Positions 7,459 through 13,151 of a stretch of DNA of 13,151 nt are shown here, in pieces. The notes below the pieces were generated by a model. That model did not search any database. It saw nothing but the letters and a program-made list of their open reading frames with translations, and was not told where the DNA came from. Positions within the stretch are counted from its first letter, which is position 1, and every line of letters starts with the position of its first letter. The DNA lies in NCBI GenBank assembly GCA_964511645.1, contig CAZEGV010000064.1, positions 1-13,151 on the forward strand, read 5' to 3'. Position numbers and translations under genes: made by a program. This DNA comes from CAZEGV01 sp964511645 (lineage in GTDB: Bacteria > Bacteroidota > Bacteroidia > Cytophagales > JAAEPT01).

Positions 7459-7822
7459 GAAAAAAAGATTGGGGCTTTCCATTTGGTAATACTTTTTTAT
7501 TCATTTTCTAATTTGTTTTTGTCCCATGATGGGAGTCTATCCCTAAGCCTACTATAAAATCAATTATGATTTATTGTTTATACTCCGTATTAATTAAAGT
7601 GGGGTATATTGATAGGTAGAAATTCCTTATCAAAAACAGGATGTTTTTTTTGTAATTATCGAAATTCAGAAACAAAAACAGTAAACATCCTGAAGACATA
7701 TTGGGATAGATCCCGACTTGAATTACTACAATATGAAGTGACAGCAAAGTACCACGAGGAATCCCCCTGAAAATTAAAAGAAAGAAAAGTATCGTTTTTG
7801 TGTGAAAAGAAGATAGGCTTTG
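7459..7822. other. Intergenic stretch with inverted repeats, no convincing gene
   Basis: About 360 bases between the PspC gene and the promoter of the small basic protein gene. It holds a perfect palindrome TCCCAT-G-ATGGGA (7522-7534), overlapping the left end of a pair of inverted repeats (7531-7714) described separately. The remainder is AT-rich. I see no reading frame with a recognisable product, and no tRNA or riboswitch pattern that I recognise. Confidence 0.6.
7531..7714. repeat. MITE-like segment bounded by imperfect inverted repeats
   Basis: The left end reads GGGAGTCTATCCCTAA (7531-7546); the complement of the right end reads GGGATCTATCCCAA (7714-7701), so the two match except for two single-base gaps. 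Each end is itself nearly palindromic. Within the segment, CAGGATGTTT (7637-7646) pairs with AAACATCCTG (7683-7692), and TTTTTG (7647-7652) with CAAAAA (7673-7678), giving a long bulged hairpin. No coding frame of note is inside. I found no clear target-site duplication. It could be a non-autonomous mobile element, a remnant of an insertion sequence, or simply a structured intergenic region. Confidence 0.4.
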
Positions 7823-7830
7823 TATCTTTG
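7797..7830 (+). promoter_or_regulatory. Bacteroidota-type promoter of the 47-residue protein gene
   Basis: TTTG (7797-7800), 22 bases, then TATCTTTG (7823-7830), an exact match to TAnnTTTG. Transcription would start near 7837, about 25 bases ahead of the ATG at 7862, with an A-rich leader and no Shine-Dalgarno sequence. This is the best promoter match noticed in the window. Confidence 0.7.
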
Positions 7831-7861
7831 TGTTCTTAAAAAAAAATAAAAAAGAAACAAA

Positions 7862-8005
7862 ATGGCGACTACTGAGGTAAAAAGAAAAGCTGCGGTTAAT
7901 AAATCAAGAGCTAAAAAAAGAGTAAAAACAATCAAACGTCTTAACGCTCAACCTATCGTAAAGAAAGTGACAGCAGAAGAAGTTAAAGCACTATTCGGGA
8001 AATAA
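7862..8005 (+). CDS. Small, strongly basic protein (47 residues), not recognised
   Basis: A short gene with every sign of being real: a near-consensus promoter just upstream, an A-rich leader (GAAACAAAATG at the start), and a hairpin terminator 30 bases after the TAA. The product, beginning MATTEVKRKAAVNKSRAKKR, has 15 Lys/Arg and 3 Glu in 47 residues, no aromatic residue except F45, and no hydrophobic segment. The first half looks like a basic helix and the end (VTAEEVKALFG) like a short amphipathic helix. Size, charge and likely strong independent expression suggest binding to RNA, ribosome or DNA, but I do not recognise the family. It stands alone between the PspC gene and the PorG-like gene. 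Confidence 0.8.
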   Translation: MATTEVKRKAAVNKSRAKKRVKTIKRLNAQPIVKKVTAEEVKALFGK

Positions 8006-8034
8006 ATCCAGTTTTAATTGATGAAAATATTTTG

Positions 8035-8062
8035 AGCTGCTTTGTTATTCAGAGCGGCTTTT
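8035..8062 (+). terminator. Terminator after the small basic protein gene
   Basis: Stem AGCTGCTTTG (8035-8044) with CAGAGCGGCT (8050-8059), ten pairs including two G-T, around the loop TTATT, followed by TTTTCTTG. It lies 30 bases after the stop codon at 8005. Confidence 0.7.
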
Positions 8063-8100
8063 CTTGTTATATTTATACGTGATAATCTTAAAATAAATCG

Positions 8101-8907
8101 ATGTCAGGTTTTTATAATGTAATTATTAGATTTTTTTGTACTTTTTTGATGCTTTTGTCTTATGTGACTCAAGCCCAAAATCTTATATTAGCCCAATCTA
8201 CTGCTTTTACAGTCTCTTTTGGTCCTTCTATGTTTCACGGTGATGTTTGCCCTGATTGTGCTAATTTGGGCTATGATATGTCAGTCGGGGCTAGATTTCA
8301 TATTCAGCAAAAAATGTATTTTAACTCTAGGTTTCACTTAGGTTATTTGGGTGCTAACGATTCTAAATCTACTAAACGAGCAGATAAAGCATTGTCTTTT
8401 TCTAGTAATACTTATCAATTGGAAGTCAATATGCAATATTTTTTTACTCAATATGGTGATTATACAAATAAAAACAAAGTCCATCCTTATGGTTTGGGGG
8501 GAGTGGGGATGTTGTTTTTTAACCCTCAAACAAAATTAAATAATCGAAGAGTAAATTTACAAGCTTTACAAACGGAGGGGGTGGCTTATGCTAAGACTAC
8601 ACTTACAGTTAATGTTGGTTTAGGTTTGCTTTTTGATGTCAATGATAAGCTGTTTTTAACTGCGGAGTATCGGTTTTATTATACCTTTTCGGATTATATA
8701 GATGATGTGAGCGGAGATTATGCAGAGAGAAGCTTGTTGTTTGGAGACGGACTTACTCTTGCTGATAGAAGCTCAGAAAAAGGTTATGAGCCTAGCACAA
8801 GTAATAATGGTGAATATTGGCAAGCAGGCTCTCAGCGAGGTAGTAATCAACGAAATGATTTTTATACAATATTGAGTCTAGGGGTTGGGTTTAACTTGGT
8901 TAAATAA
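8101..8907 (+). CDS. PorG-like / DUF6089 outer-membrane beta-barrel protein
   Basis: A 268-residue protein with a signal peptide (cleavage likely after TQA, residues 23-25) and alternating beta strands to a final strand ending FNLVK, as in small outer-membrane barrels. It matches the DUF6089/PorG pattern I know: an early GD turn (FGPSMFHGDV, 40-49), HPYGLGGVGMLFFNP in the middle, LQALQTEG soon after, TFSDYIDDVSGDYAE (195-209), and a late loop with QRGSNQRNDFY. PorG is an outer-membrane component of the type IX secretion system, though the wider family has other members, so a T9SS role here is inference. An odd feature is CPDC (50-53), a CxxC in the first loop. It follows the small basic protein's terminator, with no clear promoter of its own, and its stop overlaps that of the convergent gene by 8 bases. 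Confidence 0.82.
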   Translation: MSGFYNVIIRFFCTFLMLLSYVTQAQNLILAQSTAFTVSFGPSMFHGDVCPDCANLGYDMSVGARFHIQQKMYFNSRFHLGYLGANDSKSTKRADKALSFSSNTYQLEVNMQYFFTQYGDYTNKNKVHPYGLGGVGMLFFNPQTKLNNRRVNLQALQTEGVAYAKTTLTVNVGLGLLFDVNDKLFLTAEYRFYYTFSDYIDDVSGDYAERSLLFGDGLTLADRSSEKGYEPSTSNNGEYWQAGSQRGSNQRNDFYTILSLGVGFNLVK

Positions 8908-9397
8908 ACATTTTGTTGATAGTGTTTATTCTCTTTTTGTTACTTTTTAAAGTAATAATAATAAGTTTGTACCACTCTTCTGCTGATAAATAACCGTAAT
9001 CTGCATGTTGTACTTTTCCTTTTATTCCTCTTAAAATTCCGCTTAATCTTTCAGCTTCTTTCATTAGCTTATATACTGTATTTTGGGTAGTTAAAATGTC
9101 AGAAAGCACTAATGTAGGAAAGTTTTGTCTTTTCTTTCGTTTAGGAGTTCCTACCGAAAAAAGAATACGACCAGCAAATGATTTTTTGCCAATTTTAGTG
9201 CTAGTATTGACTTGTTGAGTACATAATTTAATGTTTTCTATACATTGAAGTGACTCACCAAATACTTCTTGATAGACATCCTGTGCAGATTGATTGGTTT
9301 TAACATGCTTCTTGAGGAAAGGGGCTTCGTTGTAATTATTTAAATTAGATAACCAAAACCGAGATTCTGTATCGAAAGATTGATATAAGTTGGGCAT
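8900..9397 (-). CDS. Uncharacterised protein, possibly DinB/DUF1569-like
   Basis: A 165-residue, probably cytoplasmic protein with no signal peptide or membrane segment. I do not recognise it firmly. The pattern of four long helices and the end QHADYGYLSAEEWYKLI, followed by a helix, recall DinB-superfamily (DUF1569-type) proteins, where a similar late motif precedes the last helix. Only one candidate metal-binding His (in QHADY) is evident, so if it belongs there the metal site is incomplete. The middle holds a basic run (PKRKKRQ). The start is the first ATG; read leftwards, TTTG (9456-9453), 20 bases and TATTTTG (9432-9426) form a weak promoter upstream. Its stop overlaps that of the convergent PorG-like gene by 8 bases, and no terminator lies between them. 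That it is a gene is likely; its function is unknown. Confidence 0.7.
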   Translation of the reverse strand: MPNLYQSFDTESRFWLSNLNNYNEAPFLKKHVKTNQSAQDVYQEVFGESLQCIENIKLCTQQVNTSTKIGKKSFAGRILFSVGTPKRKKRQNFPTLVLSDILTTQNTVYKLMKEAERLSGILRGIKGKVQHADYGYLSAEEWYKLIIITLKSNKKRINTINKMFI

Positions 9398-9478
9398 AAA
9401 GAAATGTTTTTTTTACTCGCTTACGCAAAATATTAATGAAAATCCTTTAATTCAAAAAAATATGAAACTATATTTATC

Positions 9479-9545
9479 CCGACTTATTTTGTAATAAGTC
9501 GGAAAAGTGTCTTTAATCACGGTTTTCTGTGCAGAAAGACACTTT
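9479..9545. repeat. Two adjacent long hairpins in the divergent intergenic region
   Basis: Hairpin 1: a perfect 10-base-pair stem CCGACTTATT/AATAAGTCGG (9479-9488 with 9493-9502), loop TTGT. Hairpin 2: a perfect 11-base-pair stem AAAGTGTCTTT/AAAGACACTTT (9504-9514 with 9535-9545). Inside hairpin 2 is a second small stem, CACGG/CTGTG (9518-9522 with 9527-9531), with a TTTT loop. One base separates the two hairpins. Neither is followed by a proper T-run on either strand, so they are not typical terminators. They may be a structured leader of the operon starting at 9596, or protein-binding sites. Confidence 0.6.
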
Positions 9546-9595
9546 AAAAGGATGAATTTTATATTAAAAGATTTTATTAAGCGTAATATTTTAAA

Positions 9596-10669
9596 ATGAA
9601 AATGATAAAAAAGTTATTATTTGTGTGTTGTATAGCGATAACAGCACTATCAAATGCTCAAGATGAAGTACTTGTAATAGAGGATAAAGCATCTGTAAAA
9701 TTAAAAGCCAGTCAAGAGGCTTATAATAATGGCGTTATAGCTTACAGTAGTGGTGATATGGTTAAAGCAGAGGCTTTGTATACAAAAGCATTAGTTGGTA
9801 ATGAGAGATTTGCTAAAGCGTTGTATAACAGAGCTGTGGTGAGGCATCAACTTAATAAGTTACACTTATCTATTAAAGATTACAAGAGGTTGCTGACAAC
9901 TACTAATAATGATTACCCAGTACATTTAGGTTTAGCAAGGGTTTATTTTGATAGAAAGAATTACCAAGAAGCAGAAGAACATCTGATTCATCATTTGTCT
10001 AAACATCCAAAGGATGCAAAAGCATATTATTTACTAGGTTCGGTAGAGTATATTTCTGAAAAGTATGAAGAGTCTAGTGATGCTTATAGTAAAGCTATTG
10101 ATTTAAACCCAAAATATTCGGATGCTTACCACGATAGAGCTAGTGCTTATAAAAAACAAGATCTTCTAATAAAAGCATCAGTAGATTACAAAAGAGCCAT
10201 TAAGTTGAAGCCAAATAGTATTTTGTATAAACAAAATTTGGCAGCTCTATACCGTGATAATAAAGAATATGGTAAAGCAATAAATCTATATTCAGAGGCA
10301 TTACACTTAGATGCAAATAATCAAATTTTATTAAATAATAGAGGAAGAGCGTATTTTGAAAATAATAATTTTGAACAAGCGAAAAAAGATTTTGAGCAAG
10401 TAATTAAAGTAAATGCTAATTATGCACTAGCGTACAATAACTTGGGGAATGTTTATTATAAAATAAAAGATTATCATCAGGCTGAATCGCAGTATACTAA
10501 GGCACTTTCTGTTGACCCTGCGTTGGGAATAGCTTACTTCAATAGAGGTAATGTAAGAGAAATGCTTCGTAATACTAACGGTGCGTGTGAGGACTGGACT
10601 AAAGCTGTGGAATACAACGTGATTTCATCAGTAGTAGCTTATGGAGGACAAATTTGTAATAAAAAATAA
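9596..10669 (+). CDS. Secreted protein made of nine TPR repeats
   Basis: A 357-residue protein with a signal peptide (cleavage likely between A21 and Q22) and no lipobox, so probably periplasmic. Residues 39-344 divide into nine consecutive TPRs, seven of exactly 34 residues, one of 35 and one of 33. They show the usual G-Y-A-P pattern, for example NNLGNVYYKIKDYHQAES and AYFNRGNV. The last repeat ends GACEDWTKA and is followed by a short tail with a Cys, an ending I have often seen in Bacteroidota TPR proteins. TPRs bind partner proteins, so an assembly role is likely, but no partner is known. The next gene begins 3 bases after the stop, so the two are an operon and their products may act together. 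An alternative start is the ATG at 9602. Confidence 0.88.
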   Translation: MKMIKKLLFVCCIAITALSNAQDEVLVIEDKASVKLKASQEAYNNGVIAYSSGDMVKAEALYTKALVGNERFAKALYNRAVVRHQLNKLHLSIKDYKRLLTTTNNDYPVHLGLARVYFDRKNYQEAEEHLIHHLSKHPKDAKAYYLLGSVEYISEKYEESSDAYSKAIDLNPKYSDAYHDRASAYKKQDLLIKASVDYKRAIKLKPNSILYKQNLAALYRDNKEYGKAINLYSEALHLDANNQILLNNRGRAYFENNNFEQAKKDFEQVIKVNANYALAYNNLGNVYYKIKDYHQAESQYTKALSVDPALGIAYFNRGNVREMLRNTNGACEDWTKAVEYNVISSVVAYGGQICNKK

Positions 10670-10672
10670 TTG

Positions 10673-12829
10673 ATGATAGAGATGAAAAAAATTACGTTAT
10701 ATATACTACTGACTTTATTTATATCTTCTTTAGGAGTGGCTCAAGATGTAGCTTGGAAGAAGAAAAACTTTAAAGGACAAAAAAAAGAATACAAGTCTGC
10801 TTATAAAGAATATAAAAAGGGGCAAAAACTGATGTATGTAGGGAAACATCAATATGTAAATGCTTTAAAGCATTTTAAGGTAGCTAATAAATTTAACCCT
10901 AATAATGCTGATTTGAATTATTATATAGGGAAATGTATTGTGTTAAGTATTCACAAAACAGAGGCAGTCCCGTATTTTGAAAAAGCTTATCAATTAAACC
11001 CTAGTGTAGCATCAGATATTGCATTTAATTTGGCTAGAGCCCATCACCTTAATGAGGATTGGGATGAAGCAATTAAGTATTATAAAGATTTTGAGGAGTA
11101 TCTAAATTCTCATGAAGGGAAAGACCAACATGAAGAATTAGTTAGAGAAATTGCTTTATATGATAAGCACATAGAAGAATGTAAAAGTGGTAAAGTTCTA
11201 TCTAAGAATCCTATTAGAGTGTTTATTGACAATGTAGGTCCAATGATTAATACTCGATATAGAGAGTATGGACCAGTTATTACGGCAGATAATACTACAA
11301 TGTATTTCACTGTTCGAAGACCAGATGTTGTAGGTGCTCATCATTATAACGAGCGTGATCAAAAGCACGATAAGGGAGAGCCTGTGTTTTTTGAAGACAT
11401 TATGGTGTCTCATAAAGATTCGTTAGGTACTTGGCAAAAACCTAGTTTTATAAAAGGACCAATTAATACTAAAGTACATGAAGCAACTGTTTCGTTAAGT
11501 CCTGATGGTCAGCATATATTGTATTACTCATCAAAAGATGGCGGGCAGATACTTAGTTCTGAACTAGATGGGGATGAATGGAAGTCACCTAAGAAATTAC
11601 CAAAAGCAGTTAATTCGGATTATCATGAAACTTCTGCGGTATATACAGCAGATCGTAAGAAAATATTTTTTGTAACGAATAAACCTAAAGATAATCTAGG
11701 GAAGGGAGATGATTATAACTTTGATCCAAATTATTTTACCCATGATATTTTTTATAGTGAGTATGATGATGAAAAAGAAAAATGGTCTGCACCTAAGAAT
11801 ATGGGTGACCATATCAATACTAAATATAACGAAAGAGGTGTGTTTTTACACCCAGATGGAAAAACGTTATTTTTTAGCTCTGAGGGGCATAATTCTATGG
11901 GAGGATTAGACATCTTCAAAGTAGTGTATGATGAGGAGATAGGTAAATGGTCTAAGCCTCATAATTTAGGTTACCCAATTAATACTCCAGGAGATGATGT
12001 GTTTTTTGCATTGTCTGCCGATGGAAGAACTGGTTATTATGCTTCCGCTAATCCTCATGGTCAAGGTAAGGAAGATATTTACGAAATAACATTCTTAGGG
12101 ATTGAAAAAGAACCAATTACTGTTACAGAAGAGCAAATGTTGGCTTCGTTGCTATCACCAAGTGTAGATGACGCTAAACCAGAACAAGTTGCCGTAGTAA
12201 GTGCTCAAACAACTATCTTAAAAGGAACTGTAACGGATGAGATAACCAAAGAACCTGTGGTAGCTAATATCGAACTAGTAGACAATGATAAAGGAGTAAC
12301 TTTAGCAACTTTTAAGTCAAACAGTAAAACAGGAAAGTTTTTAGTATCACTACCTTCAGGAAAGAACTATGGGATAGTAGTAACGGCAACTGATTACTTA
12401 TTTCACTCAGAAAATTTCGTGATTAAAAAAGAAGATGCTGCTAAAACGATTGAGAAGAACATAGAACTTAAAAAAGCCAGCGTTGGAACTGTTATAATAC
12501 TTAAGAATGTATTCTTTAGTACAAACAAGGCAGAGTTAAGAGCTGCATCTGTTAATGAGCTTGATAGATTAGTGAAACTACTGAAAGATAATCCTACTCT
12601 TGAAATTGAGATGGGCGGGCATACCGATAATGTTGGTACTGAATTGTATAACCAGAAATTATCTGACCATAGAGCAAGTGCAGTGCTTCATTACTTGACA
12701 AAGAAAGGAATTAAAAAGACTAGACTTACTCACAAAGGTTATGGTGAAACAATGCCGATAGATACCAATGATACCGAAGAAGGTAGGCAAAACAATCGTA
12801 GGACAGAGTTTAAGATTACTAAAAAATAA
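10673..12829 (+). CDS. PorE-like TPR / PD40 propeller / CRD / OmpA-domain protein
   Basis: A 718-residue envelope protein. In order: a signal peptide (about 4-24, cleavage after VAQ), TPRs (about 35-160), a PD40/WD40-like beta-propeller (about 190-476) with five visible repeats of the form (I/V)N(T/S), then (S/T)xDx, then YY/FF (for example PINT, HINT, MINT), a carboxypeptidase-regulatory-like domain (about 515-603), and an OmpA C-terminal domain (about 611-718). In the OmpA domain GGHTDNVG (648-655), D652 and R667 match the peptidoglycan-binding pair. This domain order is that of PorE, a periplasmic part of the type IX secretion system; PorE of Porphyromonas is a lipoprotein, but no lipobox Cys is visible here. 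Many Bacteroidota have several such proteins, often beside PorP/SprF, which is absent here. The start could also be the ATG at 10682; the frame also allows a TTG at 10670. Confidence 0.9.
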   Translation: MIEMKKITLYILLTLFISSLGVAQDVAWKKKNFKGQKKEYKSAYKEYKKGQKLMYVGKHQYVNALKHFKVANKFNPNNADLNYYIGKCIVLSIHKTEAVPYFEKAYQLNPSVASDIAFNLARAHHLNEDWDEAIKYYKDFEEYLNSHEGKDQHEELVREIALYDKHIEECKSGKVLSKNPIRVFIDNVGPMINTRYREYGPVITADNTTMYFTVRRPDVVGAHHYNERDQKHDKGEPVFFEDIMVSHKDSLGTWQKPSFIKGPINTKVHEATVSLSPDGQHILYYSSKDGGQILSSELDGDEWKSPKKLPKAVNSDYHETSAVYTADRKKIFFVTNKPKDNLGKGDDYNFDPNYFTHDIFYSEYDDEKEKWSAPKNMGDHINTKYNERGVFLHPDGKTLFFSSEGHNSMGGLDIFKVVYDEEIGKWSKPHNLGYPINTPGDDVFFALSADGRTGYYASANPHGQGKEDIYEITFLGIEKEPITVTEEQMLASLLSPSVDDAKPEQVAVVSAQTTILKGTVTDEITKEPVVANIELVDNDKGVTLATFKSNSKTGKFLVSLPSGKNYGIVVTATDYLFHSENFVIKKEDAAKTIEKNIELKKASVGTVIILKNVFFSTNKAELRAASVNELDRLVKLLKDNPTLEIEMGGHTDNVGTELYNQKLSDHRASAVLHYLTKKGIKKTRLTHKGYGETMPIDTNDTEEGRQNNRRTEFKITKK

Positions 12830-12834
12830 AATTC

Positions 12835-12865
12835 AATCCCTTGCTTTACTGTAAGGGATTTTTTT
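12835..12865 (+). terminator. Terminator of the TPR/PorE-like operon
   Basis: Stem AATCCCTTGC (12835-12844) with GTAAGGGATT (12851-12860), ten pairs including one G-T, with a six-base loop and then a T-run to 12865. It starts five bases after the stop codon at 12829. Confidence 0.88.
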
Positions 12866-12872
12866 GTTTAGA

Positions 12873-13063
12873 ATGACAATTGAAACACTTGAAAAGAAGT
12901 TAAAAGAAATTACTTTTTTTCAACCAGAACGTGAATTTTTACGAGAAGACAAGCCTAATATTGGTGTAGTACCCATAGAAAGTGCAGTTTGTATTTTACT
13001 TCACTCTAACGAAAAGGATAAAGCTTTTTTTTTACTTATTTTACGAAATGTTTACAAAGGTAA
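12873..13063 (+). pseudogene. Truncated Nudix hydrolase gene (CoA pyrophosphatase-like), 5' part only
   Basis: From the ATG at 12873, about 64 codons match the N-terminal part of a NudL-type CoA pyrophosphatase: a charged N-terminal helix, then PIESAVCILLHSNEKD and FFLLILRNVYKGK. In the family, YKG(K/V) leads directly into HSGQ(I/V)SFPGGK and then the catalytic Nudix box. Here, after YKGK, the frame reads TVAKPL and stops at 13083-13085, inside sequence resembling an insertion-sequence end. The Nudix box is therefore missing and the product should be inactive. The gene begins eight bases after the terminator of the preceding operon. A TTG at 12864 would add three residues. The remainder may lie beyond the insertion, outside the window. 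Confidence 0.65.
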
Positions 13064-13151
13064 GACCGTTGCAAAACCCTTGTAGTCAATTCTCTCTTTT
13101 TATATCCGTTATTTTTACCCCAAGTGAGTTAATAATAGTATGACCTTATCG
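13064..13151. mobile_element. Probable end of an insertion sequence (continues beyond window)
   Basis: At the point where the Nudix-like frame breaks off, the sequence reads GACCGTTGCAAAACCC (13064-13079). This resembles terminal inverted repeats of the GAGACCGTTGCAAAA kind that I recall from insertion sequences; the family cannot be fixed. The remaining bases are AT-rich and lack a convincing frame. On the minus strand, one frame (ending KVILLLTHLG then stop) is open to the edge and might be the transposase C-terminus. The other end and the target duplication are outside the window. Confidence 0.5.

Noticed and set aside
7571..7699. A 42-residue minus-strand frame inside the inverted-repeat segment (ATG at 7699-7697)
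   Set aside because: Low-complexity hydrophobic and AT-driven composition, no promoter and no recognisable motif; its sequence is largely accounted for by the hairpin arms.
7710..9485. Shared 10-mer ATCCCGACTT at 7710-7719 and 9476-9485
   Set aside because: Dozens of 10-base matches are expected by chance in a window of this length, and the flanking sequences differ.
10670..10672. TTG as the start of the PorE-like gene
   Set aside because: An ATG follows immediately at 10673, and another at 10682 gives a standard signal-peptide start.
11110..11909. Short frames in other registers within the PorE-like gene
   Set aside because: They lie wholly inside a gene with five readable propeller repeats and have no motif or start signal of their own.
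13085..13151. Identification of the transposase family from the right edge
   Set aside because: Only about 65 bases are available and two minus-strand frames are possible (one ends KITDIKREN but has a stop near the edge, the other ends KVILLLTHLG); neither is enough to name a family.
1..13151. CRISPR array, tRNA, rRNA or riboswitch
   Set aside because: No regularly spaced direct repeats, cloverleaf patterns or known aptamer motifs were seen on either strand by reading; a covariance-model search would be needed to exclude short RNAs.

Overview
The window looks like chromosomal DNA of a member of the Bacteroidota, most likely a marine Cytophagales- or Flavobacteriia-like organism. This rests on gene content and signals. 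There is an outer-membrane protein of the PorG/DUF6089 kind, a TPR/PD40/CRD/OmpA protein with the domain order of PorE from the type IX secretion system, and a TPR lipoprotein with a degenerate OmpA-like domain. The DNA is AT-rich, starts lack Shine-Dalgarno sequences and have A-rich leaders, and promoter-like sequences fit the Bacteroidota pattern (TTTG, about 20 bases, then TAnnTTTG). No database search was possible, so all names come from recognised motifs.

Left part (1-5211), all read leftwards. The 5' part of a type I restriction-modification methylase gene (hsdM) runs off the left edge. A compact operon then codes, in order of transcription, for an ABC-F ATPase, a membrane-anchored TIGR02117/DUF2459 protein and a cysteine-rich DUF3109/YkgJ-like protein, joined by two 4-base ATGA overlaps. 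Upstream lies pdhB (pyruvate dehydrogenase E1 beta), with a strong hairpin terminator between it and the ABC-F gene.

Middle (5269-8062). A leftward gene for a large TPR/OmpA-like lipoprotein ends in its own terminator, whose A/T arm overlaps the predicted pdhB promoter. Divergent from it is a small PspC-domain membrane protein. An intergenic stretch of about 400 bases follows, containing a 184-base segment bounded by inverted repeats (MITE-like). Next is a 47-residue, very basic protein gene not recognised here, with its own near-consensus promoter and terminator.

Right part (8101-12865). A PorG-like beta-barrel gene converges, with overlapping stop codons, on an unrecognised gene (perhaps DinB/DUF1569-like). 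After a leader with two long hairpins, a two-gene operon codes for a periplasmic protein made almost wholly of nine TPRs and for the PorE-like protein, and ends in a terminator. The products fit an envelope assembly linking outer membrane, periplasm and peptidoglycan, possibly a type IX secretion or gliding accessory module; this is inference.

Right edge (12873-13151). The first 64 or so codons of a Nudix CoA-pyrophosphatase-like gene stop abruptly at a sequence resembling the end of an insertion sequence that continues past the window.
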